From: Parvicella sp963922585
GTDB taxonomy: Bacteria > Bacteroidota > Bacteroidia > Flavobacteriales_D > Parvicellaceae
Length of the DNA stretch: 21,642 bases
Reading direction: 5' to 3'
Assembly (NCBI GenBank): GCA_963922585.1
Contig: CAWUIK010000051.1
Location: forward strand, 1 to 21,642
Part shown: one piece after another, positions 7,108 through 14,437 of the stretch
Position numbering within the stretch: the stretch's first letter is position 1
Layout: every line of letters begins with the position of its first letter
Program-made: the position numbers and the translations under genes
The notes under the pieces: model-generated
The model's database searches: none
Told to the model about the DNA's origin: nothing
The model's input: only the letters and a program-made list of their open reading frames with translations

Positions 7108-9345
7108 ATGAGCACAATCGTTTCACCAGAAGCAACATTAGAACAAGCACAAGAACTGGGTTTAAGACCTGAAGAGTTTGAGGAAATTAAAAAGATTTTG
7201 GGCAGAACGCCAAACTTCACAGAAATGAGCATTTACTCAGTAATGTGGAGTGAACACTGTAGTTATAAAAACTCTATCATTTGGTTGAAAACATTACCAA
7301 AAGATGGACCTCATATGTTGGTAAAAGCAGGTGAAGAAAATGCTGGGCTTGTTGATATTGGCGATGGCTTAGCATGTTGTTTTAAAATAGAATCTCACAA
7401 TCACCCAAGTGCATTAGAACCATATCAAGGAGCTGCAACAGGTGTAGGTGGAATCAATAGAGATATTTTTACGATGGGTGCAAGACCTGTTGCTCAATTG
7501 AATTCTTTGCGTTTTGGAAATCCTGAGAAAGACAGAACCAAATGGTTGATTAATGGAGTGTCTAAAGGAATTGGTGATTATGGTAATGCTTTTGGTATTC
7601 CAATAGTTGGCGGAGAGGTTTTCTTTGACGAATCTTACGATCAAAACCCTTTAGTAAATGCATTTTCTGCTGGAATTATGAAAGTAGGAGATATGATTTC
7701 TGCTACTGCTAAAGGTGTTGGAAATCCAGTTTTCATAGTAGGTTCCTCTACAGGAAAAGATGGAATACATGGTGCTGCTTTTGCTTCAAAAGATATTACA
7801 GAAGAATCTGCTGGAGATCTACCAGCAGTTCAAGTGGGAGATCCTTTTCAAGAAAAATTATTGTTGGAAGCAACATTAGAATTGGCTAAAACAGATTGTA
7901 TAGTTGGAATGCAAGATATGGGAGCTGCAGGTATTACATGCAGTACATCCGAAATGAGTGCTGCTGGAAAAGTAGGGATGGAAATAGATTTGTCAAAAGT
8001 CCCAACTAGACAAGCAGATATGAAAGATTGGGAAATTTTACTTTCTGAATCTCAAGAACGAATGTTGGTAGTAGTTCACAAAGGAAAAGAAGCAGAAGTA
8101 AAAGCTATTTTTGACAAATGGGATTTGAATTGTGCAGAAATCGGAGTCGTAACTGAAGGTCCTAATGTTGTTTTTCATTATCAAGGAGAAAAAGTAGCTG
8201 AAGTTCATGCCGATTCACTTGTTTTGGGAGGTGGAGCACCAGTTTACAAAAGAGAATTTAAAGAACCTGCATACTTTTCAGAATATCAAAAATTCAGTAT
8301 CGATTCTGTAAAAGAACCTAAAAATCTTGTTGAGGTAGCTCAATTCATGATTTCACATCCGAATATTGCTTCCAAAAAATACATTTATGAGCAGTATGAC
8401 AGTATGGTTGGAACTGTAAATATGAACACTAATGCTCCTTCTGATGCAGGTATTGTAAATATTAAAGGTACCACCAAAGCCTTAGCAATGACGGTGGATT
8501 GCAACAGCAGATACGTTCATGCGAATCCTGAGGAAGGTTGTGCAATCGCTGTAGCAGAAGCGGCAAGAAATATTACTTGTAGCGGTGGCGTTCCTTCAGC
8601 AATTACTAATTGTTTGAATTTTGGAAATCCCTACAATCCAGAATCTTATTGGCAGTTTGTAGGTTCTATTAAAGGAATGACTAAAGCATGTTTGAAATTT
8701 GAAACACCTGTAACTGGTGGAAATGTGAGTTTCTATAATCAATCTGTAATAGATGGAAAAGAAGTGCCTGTATTTCCTACTCCAACTATAGGAATGTTGG
8801 GAATTCTGAAAGATAAATCTAAAAAAATGTCATTGGATTTCAAGTCCAAAGGAGATTTGATTTTCTTGATTGGAAAAACTGTAAATGATATTAATTCTTC
8901 TGAATATTTGTATTCTTATCATGGTGTAAAAGGTTCTCCTGCTCCATATTTTAATTTGGAAGAGGAACACACAATGCAAAATGCAGTTAGAGGTTTGATT
9001 GAAAATCGTTTTATCAATGCGGCTCATGATTGTGCAGATGGAGGACTTTTTGTGACTTTAGCTGAAATGTCATTCCCAAGAGGACTTGGTTTTGATATCG
9101 TAACAGATAGTGAAGTTAGAGAAGATGCTTTCTTATTTGGAGAAGCTCAAGGTAGGGTTATAGTCACTGTGGACAATGCTTTAGAAGAAGAATTTTTAGA
9201 TTTTATGATTGAATCTAAAGTTCCATTTACTTTATTAGGACATGTCACTCAAGGTAAATTTCATGTAGATGATGTTCCTTATGGGTTTGCTAAAGAATAT
9301 AAAGAACTTTACGACAATGCTTTGGGTGAGATTATGAAGAAGTAA
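7108..9345 (+). CDS. purL: Phosphoribosylformylglycinamidine synthase, PurL subunit (short form)
   Basis: PurL catalyses the ATP-dependent amidation of FGAR to FGAM, step four of purine synthesis. At 745 residues it is the short Bacillus/Thermotoga type, which works in a complex with separate PurS and PurQ (glutaminase) subunits; neither is in this window. Signature stretches include 'MWSEHCSYKNSI' (46-57), 'ESHNHPS' with the catalytic histidine (about 95-101), the glycine-rich 'GAATGVGGI' (108-116), 'GMQDMGAAGITCS' near the middle, and a second AIRS-like half with 'PVTGGNVSFYN' and 'DCADGGL'. There is no C-terminal glutaminase domain, which separates it from the ~1200-residue fused enzyme. 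The gene is monocistronic and ends in a strong terminator. Start, length and key motifs are intact. Confidence 0.97.
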   Translation: MSTIVSPEATLEQAQELGLRPEEFEEIKKILGRTPNFTEMSIYSVMWSEHCSYKNSIIWLKTLPKDGPHMLVKAGEENAGLVDIGDGLACCFKIESHNHPSALEPYQGAATGVGGINRDIFTMGARPVAQLNSLRFGNPEKDRTKWLINGVSKGIGDYGNAFGIPIVGGEVFFDESYDQNPLVNAFSAGIMKVGDMISATAKGVGNPVFIVGSSTGKDGIHGAAFASKDITEESAGDLPAVQVGDPFQEKLLLEATLELAKTDCIVGMQDMGAAGITCSTSEMSAAGKVGMEIDLSKVPTRQADMKDWEILLSESQERMLVVVHKGKEAEVKAIFDKWDLNCAEIGVVTEGPNVVFHYQGEKVAEVHADSLVLGGGAPVYKREFKEPAYFSEYQKFSIDSVKEPKNLVEVAQFMISHPNIASKKYIYEQYDSMVGTVNMNTNAPSDAGIVNIKGTTKALAMTVDCNSRYVHANPEEGCAIAVAEAARNITCSGGVPSAITNCLNFGNPYNPESYWQFVGSIKGMTKACLKFETPVTGGNVSFYNQSVIDGKEVPVFPTPTIGMLGILKDKSKKMSLDFKSKGDLIFLIGKTVNDINSSEYLYSYHGVKGSPAPYFNLEEEHTMQNAVRGLIENRFINAAHDCADGGLFVTLAEMSFPRGLGFDIVTDSEVREDAFLFGEAQGRVIVTVDNALEEEFLDFMIESKVPFTLLGHVTQGKFHVDDVPYGFAKEYKELYDNALGEIMKK

Positions 9346-9368
9346 CGAAATTTAGCATAAATATAATT

Positions 9369-9401
9369 AAAGAGCCTTTTCAAAAGGCTCTTTTTGTTTT
9401 T
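9369..9401 (+). terminator. Rho-independent terminator of purL (possibly bidirectional)
   Basis: AAAGAGCC (9369-9376) pairs with GGCTCTTT (9386-9393). The stem extends inwards through TTTT/AAAA to a tiny loop and is followed on the plus strand by TTTTTGTTTTT. It lies 24 nt after the purL stop, between convergent genes. The minus strand also shows a T-rich run after the stem, so it may also serve the SUMF1-domain gene. Confidence 0.88.
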
Positions 9402-9410
9402 ATAGTTTAC

Positions 9411-10478
9411 TTAATATTCACTGTTGTAATCTCTATGATAAAATAATACGACTCTAAATCCTATAGATTTTGATTGTGTATTTGCTTTTACTCCTCGTCT
9501 TACAGCTGATTTTAAAAAATAAGGAGAGTCTTCAAATGATCCCCCTTTTAAAATCATTTCTGTAGTATCAGTTAGGTTTTTATTACTTCCAGAATTATAA
9601 TTTAAATCATAAATAAAATAATATTCTGATATAGAAAACGCATCCATAGTCCATTCAGAAACGTTGCCACTCATATTATAAAGTCCATATTCATTGGGCT
9701 GGTAATCTGTAATATGATTGGTAAATAAATGTTTGTCAAAATCTGCAGGTATTATTACAGACAAATTGGTGTCTATAACAGATCCACAATTAGCTTTGAT
9801 AGTAATGTTGCCCTTTTCATCTTTTCCATAAATGTTATTTCCCCAAGGATAGTATAAAGATTCTAAACCACCTCTAGCAGCATATTCCCATTCAACCTCA
9901 GTAGGAAGTCTTATTTCCATTCCCATTGACCATAAATTTGTTTTAGAGGATGCTGCTAATTCTTTTTGCACTTTTTCTGTGAACCATTTGCAAAAAAGTT
10001 TACTTTGAATTTGGCTTACTCCAACAACTGGGTAGTTATCATAAGCTGGATGATTGAAGTAGAATTTAGATAAGTTGTCACAATTATCTAAAAAACTATT
10101 ACCTTCAAGCCAGCATAAAGTATCAGGTAAAAACAAATAAGCAGAATCAAGACCCAATGAGTCTTTCATTTCTTCACAAAATTCACGGTAAAGCCAATTA
10201 GGTACTTCTGTAGCACTCATATAAAATGAATTTAAACTTCTTGTTTGATTTATAAATAATTGATTTGAATCAGACTCTTCATTAATATATCCAAAAGTGT
10301 AGGATCCAGATGGAATATTTCTAAACGAATTAACATAAGGTCTTAGTGTTTTAGGTATCTTTTTGGATTGAAAATCTGGAGTAAACAAATTTTTACTTAC
10401 CCCTACTAATTCTCCTTTTTTTTGAGAAAACAAAACAACACTTGCAAATATTCCAAAAACAAATAATAAAATTCTCAT
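9411..10478 (-). CDS. Secreted SUMF1/formylglycine-generating-enzyme-like protein (GldK/GldJ-related)
   Basis: The protein begins with an N-terminal signal peptide (hydrophobic stretch ending '...VVLFSQ') without a lipobox cysteine. It is then a single FGE-sulfatase (SUMF1) fold: 'IPSGSYTFG', 'ATEVPNWLYREF', 'YPVVGVSQIQSKLFCKWF', 'RLPTEVEWEYAARGG', 'YPWGN', 'YGLYNMSGNVSEWTMD', 'LKGGSFED', and the closing 'SIGFRVV'. In Bacteroidota this fold occurs in gliding and type 9 secretion proteins GldJ and GldK, which are lipoproteins; this one is a related soluble periplasmic or exported paralogue. The catalytic cysteine pair of true formylglycine-generating enzymes is not evident, so a structural or binding role is more likely than catalysis. 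I start it at the ATG at 10478 (355 aa); the frame extends only through GTG and TTG codons upstream. Confidence 0.8.
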   Translation of the reverse strand: MRILLFVFGIFASVVLFSQKKGELVGVSKNLFTPDFQSKKIPKTLRPYVNSFRNIPSGSYTFGYINEESDSNQLFINQTRSLNSFYMSATEVPNWLYREFCEEMKDSLGLDSAYLFLPDTLCWLEGNSFLDNCDNLSKFYFNHPAYDNYPVVGVSQIQSKLFCKWFTEKVQKELAASSKTNLWSMGMEIRLPTEVEWEYAARGGLESLYYPWGNNIYGKDEKGNITIKANCGSVIDTNLSVIIPADFDKHLFTNHITDYQPNEYGLYNMSGNVSEWTMDAFSISEYYFIYDLNYNSGSNKNLTDTTEMILKGGSFEDSPYFLKSAVRRGVKANTQSKSIGFRVVLFYHRDYNSEY

Positions 10479-10502
10479 CACCAAACTATATTAAATTTAC
10501 TG

Positions 10503-10534
10503 CAAAAATAAAAGTTTTTATTCTTAAAAGTCAA
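10503..10534 (-). promoter_or_regulatory. Promoter of the SUMF1-domain gene
   Basis: On the minus strand TTG (10534-10532, within TTTGA) is followed after 21 nt by TATTTTTG (10510-10503). The -33 box overlaps the stop region of the upstream Nudix gene. The predicted transcript start near 10498 gives a leader of about 20 nt to the ATG at 10478. Confidence 0.55.
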
Positions 10535-10992
10535 ACATCTTTTGATATGTAGGATATTGCTTCGAAATAAGCAGCTCCTCTGTACATAAAATCAAAATTT
10601 TTTAATTGATTTTTAGTTATCCATAGTAATTCGCTAAATTCATCGTCTTGAGGTACAATTGTCATTGAATTATGATGCTTGATGACAAAAACGTGCATTT
10701 CTTGACCCGTAAAAATTTTAGAATAGGGTTTATAGTTCGGATAATTGTATTTCACAGTGAAATCTAGTTTTTTAAGAATTTGCTCATGCTTTATCTGAAT
10801 ACCTAATTCTTCTTTTAGTTCTCTGTAAAGACAATCCAAAGGAGTTTCATTTTCATCCATGCCTCCTTGCGGAAATTTATATCCACCATCTCTTGGAGAA
10901 GCACCTATTAAAAAAGAATTATCATCTTTAATTATAACAGCCATTACAGCTTGTCTGAAGGGTTTATTGATGTTTTTTGATGTCTTAGTCAT
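10531..10992 (-). CDS. Nudix hydrolase, RppH-like
   Basis: The protein has a Nudix fold with an intact Nudix box, G-x5-E-x7-REL-x-EE-x-GI (about 43-65 of this 153-residue version), which binds metal and cleaves nucleoside diphosphate linkages. The box is preceded by 'GYKFPQGGMD' and followed by an aromatic 'YNYPNY' stretch and 'KIFTGQEMHVF'. These are features of RppH (RNA 5'-pyrophosphohydrolase) and plant-type diadenosine polyphosphate hydrolases, so mRNA 5'-end processing or Ap4A hydrolysis is likely. An ATG at 11007 would add five residues. A TATATTTG box at 11016-11009 puts the transcript start at or inside that codon, so I prefer the ATG at 10992. It is divergent from the APS reductase gene, 69 nt away. 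Confidence 0.85.
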   Translation of the reverse strand: MTKTSKNINKPFRQAVMAVIIKDDNSFLIGASPRDGGYKFPQGGMDENETPLDCLYRELKEELGIQIKHEQILKKLDFTVKYNYPNYKPYSKIFTGQEMHVFVIKHHNSMTIVPQDDEFSELLWITKNQLKNFDFMYRGAAYFEAISYISKDV

Positions 10993-11008
10993 ATAAAGAT
11001 TGTCCATA

Positions 11009-11055
11009 CAAATATAATATTCTATCGTATCACATTTAGATTTTATTTAATTTTG
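11009..11055. promoter_or_regulatory. Divergent promoter region, Nudix gene / APS reductase gene
   Basis: The gap carries TATATTTG on the minus strand (11016-11009, towards the Nudix gene) and TAATTTTG on the plus strand (11048-11055, towards cysH). Both match TAnnTTTG, but neither has a well-spaced TTG. If used, they would give leaderless or nearly leaderless mRNAs. In DNA this AT-rich such boxes can occur by chance. Confidence 0.35.
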
Positions 11056-11061
11056 TAAACT

Positions 11062-11745
11062 ATGGAAAAAATAAAATCCCCAATAGATTCAATAACTATT
11101 TCTAAACTCAATGAGAAATATCGTTCATTGAGTGTGGACGATAGAATTATCGAACTTTACAAAGATTTTGAAGAGGAAAGCACGATGCTTACTTCTTCTT
11201 TTGCTGCTACTTCTGCATATTTATTACATTTGTTTGCGAAGCATCATCCAAACCAATTAGTTTATTTTATAGATACAGGATATCATTTTGAAGAAACTAT
11301 TTTATATAAAAATTACTTAACTGCCATTTATGGATTAAATGTTCTGGATGTAAAAGCTGAAGAGTGGAAACATGAGTTTACGACCAAAGAACAAACATGG
11401 AAAACAGACCCTGATTTATGCTGTTCTGTTAATAAAGTAGAGCCACTGGCTGCTCTCCAAGATAAGTATAGTGTTTGGGTTTCTGGATTGATGAAGTGGC
11501 AAAGTGATCATAGAGCGACACTTGATATTTTTGAAGAAAGAAATGGAATTTTAAAATTTTATCCTTTGCTCGATGTTACTTCAAAACAAAGAGAAGCCTA
11601 TATAAAAGAGCATTTATTACCATTTCATCCATTACAAGCAAAAGGCTATTTTTCAATAGGATGCAAACACTGTACAGTTCCTGGAAAAGAAAGAGAAGGC
11701 AGATGGAACAATTCTCCAAAAACTGAATGTGGATTGCATTTGTAA
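11062..11745 (+). CDS. cysH: Adenylylsulfate (APS) reductase, 4Fe-4S assimilatory type
   Basis: This 227-residue enzyme reduces APS to sulfite with thioredoxin in assimilatory sulfate reduction. The PAPS-reductase fold shows the modified P-loop 'TSSFAATSAYLLH' (44-56) and 'YFIDTGYHFEET' (68-79). Two cysteine pairs, Cys120-Cys121 and Cys201-x2-Cys204, are the [4Fe-4S] ligands that mark APS-using enzymes and are missing from PAPS-using E. coli CysH. The C-terminal 'ECGLH' holds the catalytic Cys223 that forms the S-sulfo intermediate. The ATG at 11062 lies very close to a TAATTTTG box. No cysD, cysN, cysI or sulfate transporter gene sits beside it, so the pathway partners must be elsewhere. Confidence 0.93.
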   Translation: MEKIKSPIDSITISKLNEKYRSLSVDDRIIELYKDFEEESTMLTSSFAATSAYLLHLFAKHHPNQLVYFIDTGYHFEETILYKNYLTAIYGLNVLDVKAEEWKHEFTTKEQTWKTDPDLCCSVNKVEPLAALQDKYSVWVSGLMKWQSDHRATLDIFEERNGILKFYPLLDVTSKQREAYIKEHLLPFHPLQAKGYFSIGCKHCTVPGKEREGRWNNSPKTECGLHL

Positions 11746-11777
11746 GAGCAATAAAAATTTAGTTTTACAATAATTAA

Positions 11778-11806
11778 TTGAAAAACTTAAAATTCTTGTA
11801 TCTTTA
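11778..11806 (+). promoter_or_regulatory. Promoter of the TPR-SpoIIE phosphatase gene
   Basis: TTG (11778-11780) is followed after 18 nt by TATCTTTA (11799-11806), seven of eight positions of the TTG / TAnnTTTG pattern. The predicted transcript start near 11813 leaves about 12 nt before the ATG at 11825. Confidence 0.55.
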
Positions 11807-11824
11807 GACATAAATTTATTTAAA

Positions 11825-14119
11825 ATGAAGTTGAATCGCTTTATTTTGCTTTTGATAGCCTATTTATTTTGTTCAACTTTTTGGACACAGGAGGAATATG
11901 TTTTTTCTAAAGAAATTGATTCTACAATAAAAGTTTTAAAGATTTTACCGCCAGATACCAATAAGGTTTTAATAATCAATAATGTCGTTGATAAACTTTG
12001 GAAAAAAAGTCAATTTGATTCCGCTTTGGTATATGCAAAAATGTCTTATGAATTATCAAAAGAATTAGATTTTCCTAAAGGTACCGGAAATGTGTTGACT
12101 TCAATTGGGATTGTTTATGCTATCAAAGGGGATTATCCAAAAGCAATAAATTCAATGCAAGATGCTCTAGATATTTTTGTCAGTTTAAATGACAAACCTA
12201 AAATAGCCAGTGCATACAATAACTTGGGAAATATTTTTGAAAAACAAGGAAATTATAAAAAAGCGTTAGAACATCATCTAAAATCTTTAAAATTAAAAGA
12301 AGAGTTGGGTGATACCCTTTCTATGGTTAGTTCTTACAATAATATTGGTATTGTTTTGAAATATGAAGGAAACTTCGAAAAGGCTTTGGAATATTATCAT
12401 AAAAGTTTAGAAATAAACCTAAAATCTCAAAAAAGTAAATCCATTGCGCAATCATATACCAATATTGGAGGCGTTTATCAAGAGATGATAGTATCAAATT
12501 ACCACAATGATACAATTTCAAAAAATAAACTTTATGAAATATGTTTAGATAATTATCTAAAAGCGTTAGAAATGAGTCAAAAAGAAGACAATAAGGTGGG
12601 GGAGTCTATCGCTTTGAATAATTTGGCGTCAATTTTCTACATGATGGGCAACTATAATGCAGCATTAGATTATAATATGCAGGCTTTGAAAATAAGAGAA
12701 CAAATTGGAGATAAAAGTGGAATTTCAGGTACAAAAGCGAATTTAAGTCAAGTCTATTTAAAATTAAATAAAAAAGAAGAAGCGAAATCATATATTTCTG
12801 AATCTTTAAGTTTAGCATTGGAAATAGGAGCAAAAGATAGAATTAAAAACAGCTATAAAATTATTTCTGAAGTTGATAGTGCATCTGAGAATTACAAAGA
12901 CGCGTATTTGAACTACAAACTCTATACGAAATATCTAGATAGTCTTGTTAACGAAGAGAATACCATCAACACAACTCAGATGCAAATGCAATTTGAGTTT
13001 GATAAAAAAGCGGCTGAAGATAGTGTGCTTAATGCTAACTTACAAGCCATTCAAAAGGCTGAAATTGAAAAACAAAATGCTGAAATTGAAAGAAAAGAAG
13101 CCGAAATTAATTCCAAAAGGAATCAGCAATATGCATTGTTTGGGGGCTTACTACTTTTTTTAATTTTTTCAGGTTTTATTTACAACAGATTTAGAGTTAC
13201 AAGAAAACAAAATAGATTGATAGAAGTTCAAAAAAAACAAGTTGAACAAAAGAACATTTTAGTAGAAAAAGCTCATTCAGAAATTTCTGAGAAAAATAGA
13301 GAGATTCTAGATTCCATAAACTATGCAGAACGAATTCAACGAAGTTTTCTAGCTTCTAAAGATATTTTAGACAAATACCTTGGGGTTACTTCGAGTTCCG
13401 ATATAGGAGAAGAATCGAGAAGCGAACCCAACTATTTCGTATTTTTCAAGCCCAAAGACGTGGTAAGTGGTGACTTCTATTGGGCTTCGGAACTCAATAA
13501 TGGTAATTTTTCATTTTGTTGTGCAGACAGTACAGGACATGGAGTGCCTGGCGCAATTATGAGTATATTGAATATTACTTGTTTGGAAAAAGCCATTGAA
13601 AAAGAAACAGAACCTCATCTTATTTTAGGGGAAACACGAAAACTTATAATTGAACGTCTCAAAAAAGATGGTAGTATTGAAGGTGGTAAAGATGGAATGG
13701 ATTGTAGTCTTTTGGTTTTGAACTCAAATAAAACCCAACTCAAATTTGCTTCAGCCAACAACCCCATTTTTATCGTCCGTAAAAATATTGAACCTCAAAC
13801 CACGAACTTTGAACTCATCGAGTTCAAACCCGACAAAATGCCTGTTGGGAAACATGATAAAGACCATATGCCATTTACAATTCAAACTGTAGAACTAAAA
13901 CCAGGTGATGTAATTTACACTTTAACTGATGGTTTTCCTGATCAATTTGGTGGCGAAAAAGGTAAAAAATACATGATTAAAAAATTAAAAAGTTTTTTGT
14001 TAAGTATTGCTCATCTTCCTATGAAAGAGCAACATTCAAAGTTAAATGAAGAGTTTTCAAATTGGAAAGGAGAAAACGAACAAGTGGACGATGTGTGTAT
14101 TATCGGTGTTCGTATATAG
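11825..14119 (+). CDS. TPR sensor - transmembrane - SpoIIE-type PP2C phosphatase
   Basis: This is a 764-residue membrane phosphatase. A signal peptide (1-21) is followed by about seven TPR units in roughly 40-residue steps (about 86-375; the fourth has a loop insertion), predicted periplasmic. A charged 'EIEKQNAEIERKEAEI' coiled coil follows, then one membrane helix (about 436-455). A cytoplasmic signalling helix ends in 'DSINYAERIQRSFLAS', and a SpoIIE/RsbU PP2C domain fills about 535-764. Catalytic motifs are intact: VVSGD (546-550), D568 in 'DSTGHGVPGA', TDG (701-703) and the terminal 'VDD' (754-756). Family members dephosphorylate Ser/Thr of anti-sigma antagonists or other proteins; no STAS, kinase or sigma gene is nearby, so the substrate is unknown. 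Its last ~120 codons and downstream tail are duplicated 6,970 bp away in the second phosphatase gene. Confidence 0.93.
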   Translation: MKLNRFILLLIAYLFCSTFWTQEEYVFSKEIDSTIKVLKILPPDTNKVLIINNVVDKLWKKSQFDSALVYAKMSYELSKELDFPKGTGNVLTSIGIVYAIKGDYPKAINSMQDALDIFVSLNDKPKIASAYNNLGNIFEKQGNYKKALEHHLKSLKLKEELGDTLSMVSSYNNIGIVLKYEGNFEKALEYYHKSLEINLKSQKSKSIAQSYTNIGGVYQEMIVSNYHNDTISKNKLYEICLDNYLKALEMSQKEDNKVGESIALNNLASIFYMMGNYNAALDYNMQALKIREQIGDKSGISGTKANLSQVYLKLNKKEEAKSYISESLSLALEIGAKDRIKNSYKIISEVDSASENYKDAYLNYKLYTKYLDSLVNEENTINTTQMQMQFEFDKKAAEDSVLNANLQAIQKAEIEKQNAEIERKEAEINSKRNQQYALFGGLLLFLIFSGFIYNRFRVTRKQNRLIEVQKKQVEQKNILVEKAHSEISEKNREILDSINYAERIQRSFLASKDILDKYLGVTSSSDIGEESRSEPNYFVFFKPKDVVSGDFYWASELNNGNFSFCCADSTGHGVPGAIMSILNITCLEKAIEKETEPHLILGETRKLIIERLKKDGSIEGGKDGMDCSLLVLNSNKTQLKFASANNPIFIVRKNIEPQTTNFELIEFKPDKMPVGKHDKDHMPFTIQTVELKPGDVIYTLTDGFPDQFGGEKGKKYMIKKLKSFLLSIAHLPMKEQHSKLNEEFSNWKGENEQVDDVCIIGVRI

Positions 14120-14245
14120 CGAGCGCCAGATAGTACCATCCGCCTCAGTAGTGATGTGTATCATCGGTCTAAGTATTAGCTCAGCCTGTCTAGTAATTCT
14201 TCGAATGACAAGTAGGCGTGAGAATAGGATATAGAGGAGTAAGTT
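14001..14245 (+). repeat. Direct repeat copy A: phosphatase 3' end plus non-coding tail
   Basis: The last ~115 coding bases of the TPR-phosphatase gene and about 125 nt after its stop recur at 20971-21224. The block 14026-14094 is identical (69 nt) to 20996-21064. The offset stays at exactly 6,970 through the stop codon and the shared TACCATCCGCCT (14134-14145). Further shared islands then follow with small indels: AAGTATTAGC, GTAATTCTTCG, ACAAGTAGG, GTGAGAATA and GAGTAAGTT. The tail contains a small hairpin at 14193-14209 (GTAATTC / GAATGAC, 3-nt loop). Confidence 0.85.
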
Positions 14246-14437
14246 TGACTTGAGTTAGAAATTGGCATTTTTGATTCAGCATTAAAAAATTCTTGATCTG
14301 TTTATGAGAATTACTATAAGAAAATCAACAACAAAAAGTGTAGACATGAATTAAATATAAAATTTAAATCTTGATAGGGTATTGAATCTTAAAAGATGAA
14401 ATAAATATACTATATTTGCGATAATAAATTGAAACTA
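14120..14437. other. Intergenic region between phosphatase gene and TIR-STAND operon
   Basis: This 318-nt gap holds the non-coding tail of repeat copy A up to 14245. About 165 nt of AT-rich sequence follow in which I see no gene, stem with a T-tract or repeat, and then the operon promoter. Open frames across the tail are short and read out of frame from the phosphatase gene, so I do not call them genes. Confidence 0.6.
14382..14418 (+). promoter_or_regulatory. Putative promoter of the TIR-STAND-phosphatase operon
   Basis: TATATTTG (14411-14418) is a perfect TAnnTTTG box. The nearest upstream TTG (14382-14384) is 26 nt away, somewhat longer than usual, so the -33 element is uncertain. The predicted start near 14425 leaves about a dozen nt before the ATG at 14438 and none before the TTG codon at 14429. 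It is the only credible promoter seen for the four genes that follow. Confidence 0.5.

Noticed and set aside
9411..10478. SUMF1-domain protein as a genuine formylglycine-generating enzyme or as GldK itself
   Set aside because: No catalytic cysteine pair and no sulfatase gene nearby; no lipobox and no gldL/gldM/gldN neighbours.
11825..13000. TPR-phosphatase as a member of the TIR-STAND operon
   Set aside because: A 318-nt gap and a separate promoter at 14411 lie between them, so it is a paralogous neighbour rather than a co-transcribed gene.
12945..13163. 72-codon frame inside the coiled-coil part of the TPR-phosphatase
   Set aside because: Its Lys/Leu-rich translation is the frameshifted image of the Glu/Lys/Asn coiled coil and has no independent promoter or homologue that I recognise.
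14046..14234. 62-codon plus-strand frame overlapping the end of the TPR-phosphatase gene and its tail
   Set aside because: It reads out of frame from a well-supported gene, and the matching frame in the duplicated copy at about 21.0-21.2 kb is not open, so coding is not conserved.
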